Below are positions 42,202-52,090 of a DNA stretch of 64,000 nucleotides, piece after piece. The DNA comes from G963677085 sp963677085 (GTDB lineage: Bacteria; Planctomycetota; Planctomycetia; Pirellulales; Thermoguttaceae), in the NCBI GenBank assembly GCA_963677085.2, contig CAXXFH010000004.1, forward strand, positions 5,208,001 to 5,272,000, given 5' to 3'. Under the pieces are notes generated by a model. The model was not told the origin of the DNA, did no database searches, and saw only the letters and a program-made list of their open reading frames with translations. Every line of letters starts with the position of its first letter. Position 1 is the stretch's first letter. Made by a program: the position numbers and the translations under genes.

Positions 42202-44703
42202 ATGCAAGACCGCCGAGTGTCGTTCTGTTTTGTCTCTCGGCTGCTGGCAGCCGTTTTGTGCGGTGCTGGCATAGTTGCCTTCTCGGCAAATCTCGAGGCG
42301 GCCGGGACTGCCGACATCGATCCAGCGGTGCTCGCCGACTGGATCGAGCAAGACCAAGTTCGGTTGTCGCCGCCGTGGAATACGGTGGGCAAGAACAAAG
42401 CGATTGCAGAAGCGATCACGGACGACGCCCGATTTCCGTTGGCTCATACCCAAGAGATTGTCGCTCGGGCAAAGCGATTGCTCGATCGGCTTTCGCCCAG
42501 TGTGCCTGGCGACGACCTCAATGCGTTGCGGCAAAGGCTCGATGCGTTGGATTCTCGACGGCAGGCTCTGCAATCGGCGGCCGGCACGGTACCGCCCGAC
42601 GTTGTGTCGCTCAAGGAACGGCGGGCAATATACCTTGACGCCCGGGCGGCACTTCGCGAGATCGCGTTCCGCAATCCAATGTTGCAGCAGATCGACAAAC
42701 TGTTGTTTATTACGCGGCACGACCCCACCGGCCCGTTTCATATGTGCGACCAGTATTACGGATGCAACGCGGTGCCGGGCGGAGGGTTGTACATTCTGAG
42801 AAATCCGTTTGGGCCGAAACCGACATTGGTCGACGTTATGGCAAACTCGTATGTCGAAAACGGACGGCTTCAAGGCCGAAAGCTTCAGGGCGGTTCGTTT
42901 CTTTCGCCCGAGCTTTCCTACGACGGACGAACCATCCTGTTCGCCTATAGCGAGGCAAAGGCTACGGATACTTACACGTGGACGCCCGAGTGCTGTTACC
43001 ATCTTTTTCGGGTAAACGTCGACGGCAGTGGCCTGGTGCAGTTGACCGACGGCGCGACCGACGACTTCGATCCGTGTTTTCTGCCCAGCGGGCGGATTGC
43101 TTTTGTGTCGATGCGCCGGGGTGGATACCTGCGTTGTGGGCGGCATTGTCCGGTTTACACGTTGCATTCGATGCAGTCGGACGGAAGCGACGTGATTTGT
43201 CTGAGCTACCACGAAACCCACGAGTGGCATCCGAGCGTGAACCACGAGGGGATGATCGTCTATACGCGGTGGGACTATGTGGACCGCGACACGAACGCGG
43301 CGCATCACATCTGGACCTGTTACCCCGACGGGCGCGATCCTCGGAGCTTCCACGGCAACTATCCCGAGCGTCGCGAGAGTCGGCCGTGGATGGAGATGAA
43401 CATCCGTGCCGTACCAGGGTCGCACAAGTACGTGGCGGTGGCCGCCGCGCATCATGGGCATGAGTTTGGCTCCCTGGTGTTGATCGATCCTCGGCAGGAA
43501 GACGACGGTGCGATGTCGCAACTCGAACGGCTTACGCCCGAGGTCCCGTTTCCCGAGGCCGAACGCAAACCGACCGAACCGACGATGGTTTACGGAACGC
43601 CGTGGCCGTTGAGCGAGGACGACTATTTTTGTGTGTACGGCGCCGACGCGAAGCACCGTGGCGTGTACTGGATCGATCGCGACGGGAACAAGGAGTTGAT
43701 CTATCGCGATCCGGCCATTTCCTGCCTCAGTCCGATTCCCGTCGGGGCGCGACGTTGCCCGCCGAGGATTCCCACTCGGACGATGCAAGCGACGGTAGCT
43801 CAAACGGCCGTTTCAGCCAAGATGGTGGACATGGCGTCGCAAGCCACAACTTCATCACGAACCGCCGCGTCGTCGGAAGGTGAGGGTACCGTGGCGGTGA
43901 TGAACATCTACGACAGTGATTTTACTTGGCCGGAAGACACGAAGATCGCGGCGCTTCGGGTAATCCAGGTGTTGCCTAAGTCGACGGCTCCGCCCAACGA
44001 ACCCCGGGTGGGCGTGGCCAACCAGACCAACGCCCGGGCCGTGCTGGGAACCGTGCCGGTCGAGTCGGACGGGAGTGTCTTTTTCGAGGCTCCTGTGGGC
44101 ATGCCGATCTATTTCCAGGCACTCGACGAGCAGGGCAGGGCGGTGCAGTCGATGCGTTCGGCTACGTATCTCCACCCGGGCGAACGGCTCACGTGCCAAG
44201 GTTGCCACGAACACAAGCATCGGCTGCCGCCGAATCCTGAGGTTACGCCGTTGGCCTTGGGGCGTCCGGCGTCGGAGATTGTGGCCGACGCGGAGGGCTC
44301 GAATCCGTTCAACTATCCTCGCCTCGTGCAACCGGTGCTCGACCGTCACTGTGTTGGTTGCCACCAGGAAAAGAACGCGGTGGACTTAACCGGTGCGATC
44401 GACGGCCAGTTTACGCGGTCGTACAACAACCTGGCCAAGAAGTACGGGTTCTTCTTCGACGTGGGCAACGGCTCGATCAAGGCCGGCATACACGGCGGCA
44501 GTCGCACCACGGCCGGGCGGTTTGGCGCTCAGGCGGCCCCCTTGGCGAAATACCTCACGGCGGATCACTACGGCGTGGCACTGTCGGCCGAGGAACTTCA
44601 CCGGATAACACTCTGGCTGGACTGCAATTCGGAGTTTCTCGGTGCGTACGAGCAGCCCGAGGCGCAAGTGCGAGGCGAGTTGGTGCAGCCCGCGCTGCAA
44701 TAG
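42202..44703 (+). CDS. Exported HzsA-related c-type cytochrome-like protein
   Basis: An 833-residue paralog of the protein at 35088. The start at 42202 follows AGGAG by 7 bp; a signal peptide is present (VSRLLAAVLCGAGIVAFSA). An N-terminal helical region (RQRLDALDSRRQALQSAAGT) is absent from its sister. The propeller has YHLFRVNVDGSGLVQLTDGA, CFLPSGRIAFVSMRRGG and MIVYTRWDYVDRDTNAAHHI. Two haem sites are seen: C665 (CQGCH) and C717 (CVGCH), one fewer than the sister. A Ser/Thr/Ala-rich linker (SQATTSSRTAASSEGEG) splits the propeller from the cytochrome part. Likely periplasmic; electron partner unknown. Confidence 0.88.
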   Translation: MQDRRVSFCFVSRLLAAVLCGAGIVAFSANLEAAGTADIDPAVLADWIEQDQVRLSPPWNTVGKNKAIAEAITDDARFPLAHTQEIVARAKRLLDRLSPSVPGDDLNALRQRLDALDSRRQALQSAAGTVPPDVVSLKERRAIYLDARAALREIAFRNPMLQQIDKLLFITRHDPTGPFHMCDQYYGCNAVPGGGLYILRNPFGPKPTLVDVMANSYVENGRLQGRKLQGGSFLSPELSYDGRTILFAYSEAKATDTYTWTPECCYHLFRVNVDGSGLVQLTDGATDDFDPCFLPSGRIAFVSMRRGGYLRCGRHCPVYTLHSMQSDGSDVICLSYHETHEWHPSVNHEGMIVYTRWDYVDRDTNAAHHIWTCYPDGRDPRSFHGNYPERRESRPWMEMNIRAVPGSHKYVAVAAAHHGHEFGSLVLIDPRQEDDGAMSQLERLTPEVPFPEAERKPTEPTMVYGTPWPLSEDDYFCVYGADAKHRGVYWIDRDGNKELIYRDPAISCLSPIPVGARRCPPRIPTRTMQATVAQTAVSAKMVDMASQATTSSRTAASSEGEGTVAVMNIYDSDFTWPEDTKIAALRVIQVLPKSTAPPNEPRVGVANQTNARAVLGTVPVESDGSVFFEAPVGMPIYFQALDEQGRAVQSMRSATYLHPGERLTCQGCHEHKHRLPPNPEVTPLALGRPASEIVADAEGSNPFNYPRLVQPVLDRHCVGCHQEKNAVDLTGAIDGQFTRSYNNLAKKYGFFFDVGNGSIKAGIHGGSRTTAGRFGAQAAPLAKYLTADHYGVALSAEELHRITLWLDCNSEFLGAYEQPEAQVRGELVQPALQ

Positions 44704-44982
44704 AGGCAATTATGTTCGTAGGTAACCGTTCGTAGCGGTTGTTTTTTGACGGGATAACAGGATGGACAGGATCAGCAAAACAGCGATCAGAATCGTCCTG
44801 TCGAGCTTTTGTCCGTTATGGATTTCTCACAAACAAATTAACCACGGAGTCACGGAGGTCACTGAGAAGAGACGCCACTGAGAAGAATTGCCCCGGAACA
44901 GTCTTTCTTTATAGGTTGTTCGGTGCAAACAACTCAGTGCTCTGCATGGCCCCGTGGTGATCCCCGTGGTGAAGGTGCCGGG
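44704..44982. other. Intergenic region between convergent genes
   Basis: Contains GGGATAACAGGATGGACAGG near 44751 and TTAACCACGGAGTCACGGAG near 44838. Both look like widespread intergenic repeat fragments. No gene seen. Confidence 0.5.
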
Positions 44983-46338
44983 CTACCCCCAGTTCCAAAC
45001 CAGATCGAAGCCGGCGGTTTCCAGTTCGGTAGCCACTTCGTGTACGGGGCGTTCGTCGCACACAGGGAATTGGGCGCCGCACGATCGGTCTTCTTCTGCG
45101 CGGTAGCCGCCGGGGATGGTCGAGCTGCCGGCGCTCATCTGTGTGATGCAGATCTTCGCTAACCGTCTGCGCAACACGGGCGATTCTCGCGTCGACAGGA
45201 CCAGTTCGGCCGTGGGAAAGGCAAGCCGCAACGCGCAGAACATGCGGACGAACTGCTCGTCGTCGACCAGGTGGGGGGCGTGGAAATCTTCGGGCGCCTC
45301 GCGGATGCGCGGCAGGTTGAATGCCACGATTCGGTCGGGAAACCGCGTTTGTAGATATTGGGCGTGACGCACCATGGCCAACAGCTCACGCCGCGGGTTG
45401 TCGAGGCCCAGCAGGGCGCCCAGGCCCAAGTGTCCCATACCCGCTTCGGCCGCCCGTTCGAGCCCTTCGAGCCGCCAATCGTAGATCGCCTTGGTGCCTC
45501 GCGGATGGTACGTCGTGTAGAGCGCCTCGTTGTAGGTCTCCTGAAAGAGCGTCAGTCCACAGGCACCGGCTTTGACCATTTCGGCGTACGAAGCCACCGA
45601 CTGCGGGGCGATTTCCAGCGATGGATGGACCCCACGGTCGCATAGCTCGGCGATTACCTCGCAGTAATAGGCAGTCGACGTAAGCTTGGGAAAGTCTCCC
45701 CCTACCAGGAGAATCTGGTGAAGCTTGCGTTTCAGGAGAATCTCGGCCTGGGCGATCGCCTCGTCGAGCTGCAAATGACGCCGTGGGATTTGGTTCGGGT
45801 ATCGAAACCCGCAGTAAAGGCAATAATTCACGCAATGGCTCGAAAGATACAGCGGCGCGTAAAGCCGCATCCGCCGCTTGCCCGTGGTGGGGGAAAGGAA
45901 ATGCTCGTCGGTAAGCTGCTTCGCCTGGCGGGCAAGTTCGTCGAGCGATACGGCCGGATCGAGGGCCGCCGCGGTACGCGAAACCGGATCGTCAAACGAG
46001 GCATCGGGCTCGGCGGCGGTCACTTCAGCCAGGGCCGCCCGCAAACGACGTGGTGCCCGTTCGGGGCGCTCGGCCAGACTGTTGGCCGCCAAGTCCAACG
46101 CCTCGGCCAGCCCGAGTTCCTCGGGCCCCAGCGATCCGGCCATCTCGGTAAGGTGCTGATAGCGCCATTGTTCCAGCTTTTCGGCCAGATCGAGCTTTTC
46201 GGCCGTAGTGGTCTTCCTGCGGCCCTCGAGTATTTGTTCGGCTTGTTCCAGCAGAGCCAGACGGTGTTCTACATGATGCTCGCTACGGCGAAGCCACGCG
46301 GCGAAATCTTCCAACGGTGGCTGAATCTCAGTACTCAT
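44983..46338 (-). CDS. thiH: ThiH-like radical SAM 2-iminoacetate synthase
   Basis: A 451-residue cytoplasmic radical SAM enzyme. ThiH cleaves tyrosine to dehydroglycine (2-iminoacetate) for the thiazole ring of thiamine. The cluster-binding CxxxCxxC is C169, C173 and C176 in SSHCVNYCLYCGFRYPN. LLVGGDFPKLTSTAYYCEVI, GLTLFQETYNEALYTTYHPR and ITQMSAGSSTIPGGY match the family. ThiH proteins are usually about 370-380 residues with the cluster near residue 85, so this one has an extra 80-90 residue helical N-terminus. HydG is an alternative, but I do not see its C-terminal cysteine cluster. No thiazole-pathway partner is beside it. AGGAAG upstream supports the start. Confidence 0.82.
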   Translation of the reverse strand: MSTEIQPPLEDFAAWLRRSEHHVEHRLALLEQAEQILEGRRKTTTAEKLDLAEKLEQWRYQHLTEMAGSLGPEELGLAEALDLAANSLAERPERAPRRLRAALAEVTAAEPDASFDDPVSRTAAALDPAVSLDELARQAKQLTDEHFLSPTTGKRRMRLYAPLYLSSHCVNYCLYCGFRYPNQIPRRHLQLDEAIAQAEILLKRKLHQILLVGGDFPKLTSTAYYCEVIAELCDRGVHPSLEIAPQSVASYAEMVKAGACGLTLFQETYNEALYTTYHPRGTKAIYDWRLEGLERAAEAGMGHLGLGALLGLDNPRRELLAMVRHAQYLQTRFPDRIVAFNLPRIREAPEDFHAPHLVDDEQFVRMFCALRLAFPTAELVLSTRESPVLRRRLAKICITQMSAGSSTIPGGYRAEEDRSCGAQFPVCDERPVHEVATELETAGFDLVWNWG

Positions 46339-46674
46339 TGTCTTCCTGTATGTCGTACGACCGTAACCGAATTAGGGGGGACTTCCAACTCAGGAGTCTC
46401 CCGATGCCTAGTAAATACAGCTATTTTGCGAAGAATTCGGTCGTAATCTTTTATGATAACGGTTTCATAGCACAGGGAAAACCGGGGTATTGTTCGACAG
46501 AAAGGCGGGGTGGGAAACAAACGTTGTGGAAAGCACTGCCGGCCGGGCCGATCTTCTGGTCGTGCCTTCTTGCCTCCTCGGGGCGGGTATACGATACTTC
46601 GAGCAGCGCGCCTTCTGCCGCTTCGGGCGGCAATTGCTGGCGATCACCGAACCGGAAAAGTCGAGGAGAGAGAT
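46339..46674. other. Divergent intergenic region, no gene seen
   Basis: 336 bp between the ThiH-like gene and the large exported protein. No repeat or small gene recognised. Confidence 0.5.
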
Positions 46675-49419
46675 ATGTCTGCCATCCTGCGTCGAAATCG
46701 CTGGATATCGGCGATCGGGTTGCTGGTGCTGCTCGTCGTGGGGACCCGTGAAACGAGTGCTCAAACGAGGCTGCAAGCGAGGCTGCGGGGTACCGCGCCG
46801 TTGCGAATCAACGCCGAAGCCGCCGCCGGGCCGCGGTTCGGGGTCGGGCGGATTACCGTTTCGCTGCCGAAACAGTTGGAGCCGACACCCCTGGGGCTCG
46901 ACGGCCTACGCATCGACGCCGAAGACGGACGCGTGCTCTATCCGGCTATCGACAACCCGGCGTTTCGCGAGGTGGCCAAAAAAATCATCGAGGGTTCGCC
47001 CTTGACCACAGGAGGGCCAATCCGAGAACAGATTGGCGGCCTGTTGCGCGATATTCTCGATACACCGCCATCGGTGACCGTCTTCTTCCTGTTCACCGGC
47101 GAGGAGCCCTTGAATCTCACGCTGCATTCCCAGGTTCCCCATCGAGTGGTGGTGCAGCCGCAACACGACGAGTACGCGTATCGCCGCCTGTTGGACGGTT
47201 GGTGGCGGGCGTACGCTCCACCTCCGCGGCTTCTGCAACCGGCGCCCGACTATCCCCCGCTGGTCGCCCATTACCTGCGCTCGATGTTGGCGCTGCGGCT
47301 GAATCTGCGTTTGCCCGAGCGACATCAGAGCGAGACGTGGCAGGATCAGCTTCGCGACGAACTTGGTTTGATGCTCGGCACCGAGGAAGTTCGTGTGGGA
47401 ATGCTTCAGGACCGCGTGCTTGGTCTGAACAATCTGGCGTTGCCGGCCGACCAGCCGCTTCCCAATCCCATTACCCCGCCGGTGATTCATTTTGCCGACG
47501 TCGATCCCGACGTGGAGATCGAGCCGATTGCGATGCGCGTGCCGGCCGAGTGTTTTTACGTTCGCTACGGCAGCTTCTCGAATTTCCTTTGGGCCCAAGA
47601 TACGATGGCCCTGTGGAACGACGACCTGCAAAACCTTTACGCAACGCGGGGATTGAACTATCGGCTCAGCCAGCACATGCAAGACCGGCTGGTGCTTAAG
47701 CAAAACGCGCTTTCGCGATTGTTGGGCGATACGGCCGTGGCCGACGTGGCCTTGATCGGCACGGACCTTTTCTTCCGTGAAGGGGCGGCCATCGGCCTGT
47801 TGTTCTACGCCCGAAACGGAGGATTCCTGGCCGCCGACATCAAACGGCAGCGTCTCGAACGAGTCAACGCGGGTGGCGTTTCGGAAGAGAAATTCGAGAT
47901 CGACGGCCAGCCGGTTTCGTTTCTTTCCTCACCCGACGGCGCCGTCCGCTCGTTCTACGTGGCCAGCGGCGATTACCACTTCGTCACCAGTTCGCGAACG
48001 TTGGCACGCCGTTTTATCGAGACGAGTTCGGGCAGAGGGGCGTTGGGCGCTTCGGAAGACTTCCGCCACGCACGTACCCAGATGCCCTTGTCGCGGAAAG
48101 ACACGATGTTCGTCTATTTCTCGGATGCGTTTTTCCGAAACTTCACCGGGCCGCAATATCGGGTCGAAATGATTCGCCGCCTGGAGGCCGCGGCCGATAT
48201 CGACTTGGTGCAACTTGCCCGATTGGCGGCTGCGACCGAAGGCGTGCCGGCCTCGTCGATCGACGAACTGATCGCGGCGCACACGTTGCCCGAGAGTTTT
48301 GGCCCTCGCCCGGACGGCAGCCGCACGGTGATGGACGGCGACGTGGTGTACGACTCGATGCGTGGGCAACGAGGTAATTTCATCCCGGTGCCCGACGTGG
48401 TCGTCGACAACGTTACCTCGGCCGAAACGACGGCCTATCAGAAGTTTGCCGATTTTTACTCGCAGCAGTGGGGCCACCTTGATCCAACGATCATCGCCTT
48501 GCGGCGGCATGGGCTTGCCGATCGGCAAGAACGTGTGGTTATCGACGTACGGCTGAGTCCTTTCGCGGCGAAACATTATGAGTTGCTCACGCAGTTCCTC
48601 GGGCCGGCCGACCAGAAAAAATTGGCGCCCATTCGCGGCAACATCGCCGAGGGCGAGGCCGTTTTGAACAATCAGCGGGTGTTGGCAGGGGTGGCCGACT
48701 TCGGGTCGTCGGTGCAATACCTGCCGGGCAAGTTGTTCCCCCTGGGGTTGGTTCGCGACATGCTGGTCGGTTACATCGGCACCACGGGACCGGCCGGGCT
48801 GCTGGCCTTTCTCGACGAGAAGATCGCCCGCGAAACCAACGAGATAGGCATTGCCGGTTCCGACGTGGGCCTCTGGCGGCGAAAGTATGGCGAGTTCACC
48901 GTGTTTTCGCTGCAGCGCGGCGTGCTCGACGTCGTGCCGCCGCAACTTCATTTTGTCGAAGCTGAGCGACCGGCCCAAGTTCGGCTACACGTGAACGATC
49001 CGTCTGAAGCACGGATGACGCCTTTTTTGAACAGCATTAGCTACCTTCGTACGCGGGAGACGTCGTTGGGAAATCTGCGATTGTTGCGCGATTTGGATCA
49101 ACAATTTCGGGTGCCGGCGAAGGGCGCCCTGAAAACCGCCGAATTTCTCCTGGATGCCAAACTGATGTGCCCACTGGGTGGTAAGTATGTTTTGACCAGC
49201 AGCAACAACAACGACAACGGCGGTAGCAACGAGGAGTTCTGGACTTCCACGGCGCTTTTCGACCCAAGCGGCCGCCGGCTTTCGGATACCGAGGCGCCGC
49301 CCGACTACGTGGGGCCGCCGATGAGTTGGTTCCGAGGCTTGGATTTCGATGCCGTCATGGACCACAAGAACCTTTCGGCCCGGGTAGAGGTCATCATGCA
49401 GACGCCGTCGAAGCAGTAG
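46675..49419 (+). CDS. Large exported protein of unknown function
   Basis: 914 residues. The start at 46675 follows GAGGAGAG and opens a signal peptide (RWISAIGLLVLLVVGTRETS, then AQ). No later membrane segment stands out, so it is probably periplasmic or secreted. The body is acidic and Arg-rich, with blocks such as VTVFFLFTGEEPLNLTLHSQ, ECFYVRYGSFSNFLWAQDTM and SRKDTMFVYFSDAFFRNFTG, and a possible repeated alpha/beta pattern. I recognise no catalytic motif or named family. A C-terminal region with SNNNDNGGSNEEFWTSTALF has a low-complexity Asn/Gly loop. It may belong to a planctomycete-specific family. Confidence 0.8.
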   Translation: MSAILRRNRWISAIGLLVLLVVGTRETSAQTRLQARLRGTAPLRINAEAAAGPRFGVGRITVSLPKQLEPTPLGLDGLRIDAEDGRVLYPAIDNPAFREVAKKIIEGSPLTTGGPIREQIGGLLRDILDTPPSVTVFFLFTGEEPLNLTLHSQVPHRVVVQPQHDEYAYRRLLDGWWRAYAPPPRLLQPAPDYPPLVAHYLRSMLALRLNLRLPERHQSETWQDQLRDELGLMLGTEEVRVGMLQDRVLGLNNLALPADQPLPNPITPPVIHFADVDPDVEIEPIAMRVPAECFYVRYGSFSNFLWAQDTMALWNDDLQNLYATRGLNYRLSQHMQDRLVLKQNALSRLLGDTAVADVALIGTDLFFREGAAIGLLFYARNGGFLAADIKRQRLERVNAGGVSEEKFEIDGQPVSFLSSPDGAVRSFYVASGDYHFVTSSRTLARRFIETSSGRGALGASEDFRHARTQMPLSRKDTMFVYFSDAFFRNFTGPQYRVEMIRRLEAAADIDLVQLARLAAATEGVPASSIDELIAAHTLPESFGPRPDGSRTVMDGDVVYDSMRGQRGNFIPVPDVVVDNVTSAETTAYQKFADFYSQQWGHLDPTIIALRRHGLADRQERVVIDVRLSPFAAKHYELLTQFLGPADQKKLAPIRGNIAEGEAVLNNQRVLAGVADFGSSVQYLPGKLFPLGLVRDMLVGYIGTTGPAGLLAFLDEKIARETNEIGIAGSDVGLWRRKYGEFTVFSLQRGVLDVVPPQLHFVEAERPAQVRLHVNDPSEARMTPFLNSISYLRTRETSLGNLRLLRDLDQQFRVPAKGALKTAEFLLDAKLMCPLGGKYVLTSSNNNDNGGSNEEFWTSTALFDPSGRRLSDTEAPPDYVGPPMSWFRGLDFDAVMDHKNLSARVEVIMQTPSKQ

Positions 49420-49442
49420 TTTTCCGCTCGTGGTTCCTCGTC

Positions 49443-49495
49443 CCCAAGCTGGAGCTTGGGAACCAGTGAAGCATGCCCACGCGAGCGTGGGCATG
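49443..49495. repeat. Palindromic repeats, CCAAGCT and GCCCACGC types
   Basis: CCCAAGCT-gg-AGCTTGGG near 49444-49461, then CATGCCCACGC-ga-GCGTGGGCATG near 49472-49495. They lie between two convergent genes and may serve as terminators. The second matches 41967-41990. Confidence 0.75.
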
Positions 49496-49527
49496 GCACC
49501 CAAGGGTTCGGTTCAAAAGGCGTAGCG

Positions 49528-52026
49528 CTACTGAATCTTCCATTCGAGAATCCCGCTGGATAGCTCGGGTTTCAGTTGCACTTGAAGTCGCAGGCCCGTT
49601 GTTTCGACCGGCTTGAAGGTTACGCGGTTGAATTGGTCGAGTGCGGTGCCGTAAGCCGAGGCGTCTTCGACGGGTTTCCACTGGTCGCCGTCGCGATAAA
49701 GCAGTTCCCACGATTCAGGCGCCCGGCAGCGGCCCTTCTGCTTCTCGTCGTCGAACCAGTAGACCTCGGCGGCCGAAAGCTTGCGCGGTTCGGCCAGATC
49801 GTATTGCACCCATTCGGTCGTGCCACGCTTCGGCCACCACGTGAATCGGGGTTTGCTGAAAGAGCTTTGGGGCTGGTCTGCGTCGCTCAGGGCGCAAACC
49901 GTGTCGCCTTCAAAGCAATGCGACGCACTCGGAGTGATGAGATCCATCAACGATAGCGGCTCCGAAGGGCCCAGCGTCGAGGGATCGAGCGTTCGGTACA
50001 GGATACCCGTCCAACTCGGGTCGTCCGTGGCCGGGTTTTTCGATTTGCCGTCCTGATAAACCCACACGGCCATCAGGCCCGGTTCACGGTGGTCCCAGGC
50101 GTAGTAGGGAATGGCCGTGATTTCGTGGCCCAGGCGGTCAACGCCCTTGATAACCGTGATGCCACCCAGCAGATCGTCGGCGCGTTCGGCGACAAACTTC
50201 GGATCGCGAGCCAGCACTAGCCGGGCAACGTTCGGCCCGTTGTCGACACTTTCGAAACAGTAGACCAACGGACCACGCTGAACGGCCACGCGCCCGCGGT
50301 CGTCGACCACGTTGGGGTTGGCTTCAATTCGCTCGATGGGCATCGGCAGATTGAGTTCGACCACGTCGCCCGGCTTCCAGGTACGCGTGACTCGTGCGTA
50401 ACCTTTTTGGATATTGAGATCCTCGACGGGCTGCCCTGCTACGGTCATCGTGGCGCCATGGCACCAGCCGGGGATTCGTACGTGCAAGGTGAATTCGGCC
50501 GGTTTCTCCGGCGTTACCGTGAGTTTTACCTGGCCGTCCCAGGGGTACTGGGTTTGCTGCTCAATGGCGACCGGTTGCTTCCAGTCGAGTTTCGACGTGC
50601 CGGCCACGAACAGGTTGACGTAAATTCCGTCGTCGCCGGTGGCGTACACGTAGCCGGGCACGGAGGGGATTAGCCGCACGATGTTCGTTGGGCAGCACGC
50701 ACAGCCGTAGAAAGGTTGGCGGTGATGCGACCCGACAGAGGCCAACGGGTTGACGTAGAAGAACTTCTTGCCGTCGAGCGCCACGCCCGAAAGAACACCG
50801 TTGTAGAGCGCCCTTTCGAGTACGTCGGCGTATTGGGCGTCGGCGTGCATCAGGTTCAAACGATGGGCCCAAAGGGCCAACCCGATGGCGGCACACGTCT
50901 CGCAATAGGCCGACGTGTTGGGCAACTCGTAAGCATCGCCAAACGCTTCGCCCTGGTGCCGGGCACCCACGCCGCCGGTGACATAGAGCTTCTGCCGAAC
51001 GATATCGTTCCAGATGCGGTCCATGGCGGCGATCAACTCTTTGTCGCCCGTATAGGCGGCCACGTCGGCCACGCCGGCATAGAGATACATCGCGCGAACC
51101 GCATGGCCGACCACTTCGCTTTGCTCGCGGACCGGAAGATGGGCCTGGGCATATGCACCTTTCTGGCCACCTTGGCTGGCATCGCCACGAACGTTGACGA
51201 ACTGTTTGGCTAGGTCGAAGTATTTGGCGTTGCCGGTTGTTTCGTAGAGCTTGACCAGGGCCAGTTCGATTTCCTCGTGGCCCGGCTCGCAGAACGGTTT
51301 GTTTGGAAACTGGTTGCCGGGGCCGAAGCGTTCGTCGATCAGGTCGGCAAACTTGCAGGCCACGTCAAGCAGAGTCCGCTTGCCGGTCGCCCGATAATGG
51401 GCCACGGCCGCTTCCATCATGTGACCGGCGCAGTAGAGCTCGTGCTTGCTGCGGTTAGTCCATTTTTTGTCGGGACAGACGAGTGTAAAATAGGTGTTCA
51501 GATAACCGTTTTCCTCTTGGGCGGCGGCCACCTTGGCGATGATGTCGTCGACCGTCTTTTCGACATCCGGATCTCGCCGGTCGGCCAACGAGTAGGCGGC
51601 CCCTTCGAGTACCTTGTAGAGGTCGGAGTCGTTGAAGTAGATGCCCTCAAACTTGCCAGGCATCTGGCCGGCGGCCTTCGCGAAGTTGCTGATGCGGCCC
51701 GTCTGTTCGCACCACTGGAAATTATGCGGCAGGCACTGGTCGCGGTTGGTTTGGATGCGGGGTGCCCAAAAGGCGTCGGAAAATTTCACTTCGGTGAAGG
51801 GAATCGCTTTGAGACGACGGTGTTTCGGTGTGTCGTTTGCGTTGGCTGTCTGGGGTTGGCTGAAACAGAAACATGCGACAAGACCGAGCAAGAATGACAG
51901 TGAACGCGTTGTCTTCTTGGCGTGACGAGGCCGTAGCCAACAGGTATTGCTGTCGCGAGGTTCGAGACCCGTCGCGTTGGTGGCCGACTCTGAAGACGAT
52001 GGCTCAATCTTGAAGACGAATGGCAT
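49528..52026 (-). CDS. Exported GH127 beta-L-arabinofuranosidase
   Basis: An 832-residue exported enzyme of family GH127 (DUF1680), which removes beta-L-arabinofuranose from plant glycans by a cysteine nucleophile at a zinc site. Catalytic residues map well onto Bifidobacterium HypBA1: E360 (HQGEAFGDAYELPN), E376 and C378 (YCETCAAIG), and the CACC motif C444/C445. E360 and E376 are 16 apart, as E322 and E338 are there. The signal peptide is near 41-64 after a long basic N-terminus, so the start may be later than 52026. The last about 120 residues form an F5/8-type-C-like domain (WVQYDLAEPRKLSAAEVYWF). A dispersed repeat fills the leader. Confidence 0.93.
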   Translation of the reverse strand: MPFVFKIEPSSSESATNATGLEPRDSNTCWLRPRHAKKTTRSLSFLLGLVACFCFSQPQTANANDTPKHRRLKAIPFTEVKFSDAFWAPRIQTNRDQCLPHNFQWCEQTGRISNFAKAAGQMPGKFEGIYFNDSDLYKVLEGAAYSLADRRDPDVEKTVDDIIAKVAAAQEENGYLNTYFTLVCPDKKWTNRSKHELYCAGHMMEAAVAHYRATGKRTLLDVACKFADLIDERFGPGNQFPNKPFCEPGHEEIELALVKLYETTGNAKYFDLAKQFVNVRGDASQGGQKGAYAQAHLPVREQSEVVGHAVRAMYLYAGVADVAAYTGDKELIAAMDRIWNDIVRQKLYVTGGVGARHQGEAFGDAYELPNTSAYCETCAAIGLALWAHRLNLMHADAQYADVLERALYNGVLSGVALDGKKFFYVNPLASVGSHHRQPFYGCACCPTNIVRLIPSVPGYVYATGDDGIYVNLFVAGTSKLDWKQPVAIEQQTQYPWDGQVKLTVTPEKPAEFTLHVRIPGWCHGATMTVAGQPVEDLNIQKGYARVTRTWKPGDVVELNLPMPIERIEANPNVVDDRGRVAVQRGPLVYCFESVDNGPNVARLVLARDPKFVAERADDLLGGITVIKGVDRLGHEITAIPYYAWDHREPGLMAVWVYQDGKSKNPATDDPSWTGILYRTLDPSTLGPSEPLSLMDLITPSASHCFEGDTVCALSDADQPQSSFSKPRFTWWPKRGTTEWVQYDLAEPRKLSAAEVYWFDDEKQKGRCRAPESWELLYRDGDQWKPVEDASAYGTALDQFNRVTFKPVETTGLRLQVQLKPELSSGILEWKIQ

Positions 52027-52090
52027 GGTGAAACCCTCGAAATGTTGTGCGTTGGTGGGACGGTGGTTGACGGTTACGTGCCTTATTGAG

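Noticed and set aside
41959..43803. A 614-codon minus-strand frame over the second HzsA-related gene
   Set aside because: Shadow of the real gene; no motif, and it runs across a palindromic intergenic repeat.
35088..44703. Evidence for anammox-type hydrazine synthesis
   Set aside because: Only HzsA-related proteins are present; the beta and gamma subunits and hydrazine dehydrogenase are not in the window.
44983..46338. HydG hydrogenase maturase instead of ThiH
   Set aside because: The HydG C-terminal cysteine cluster is not visible and no hydrogenase-maturation gene is adjacent.
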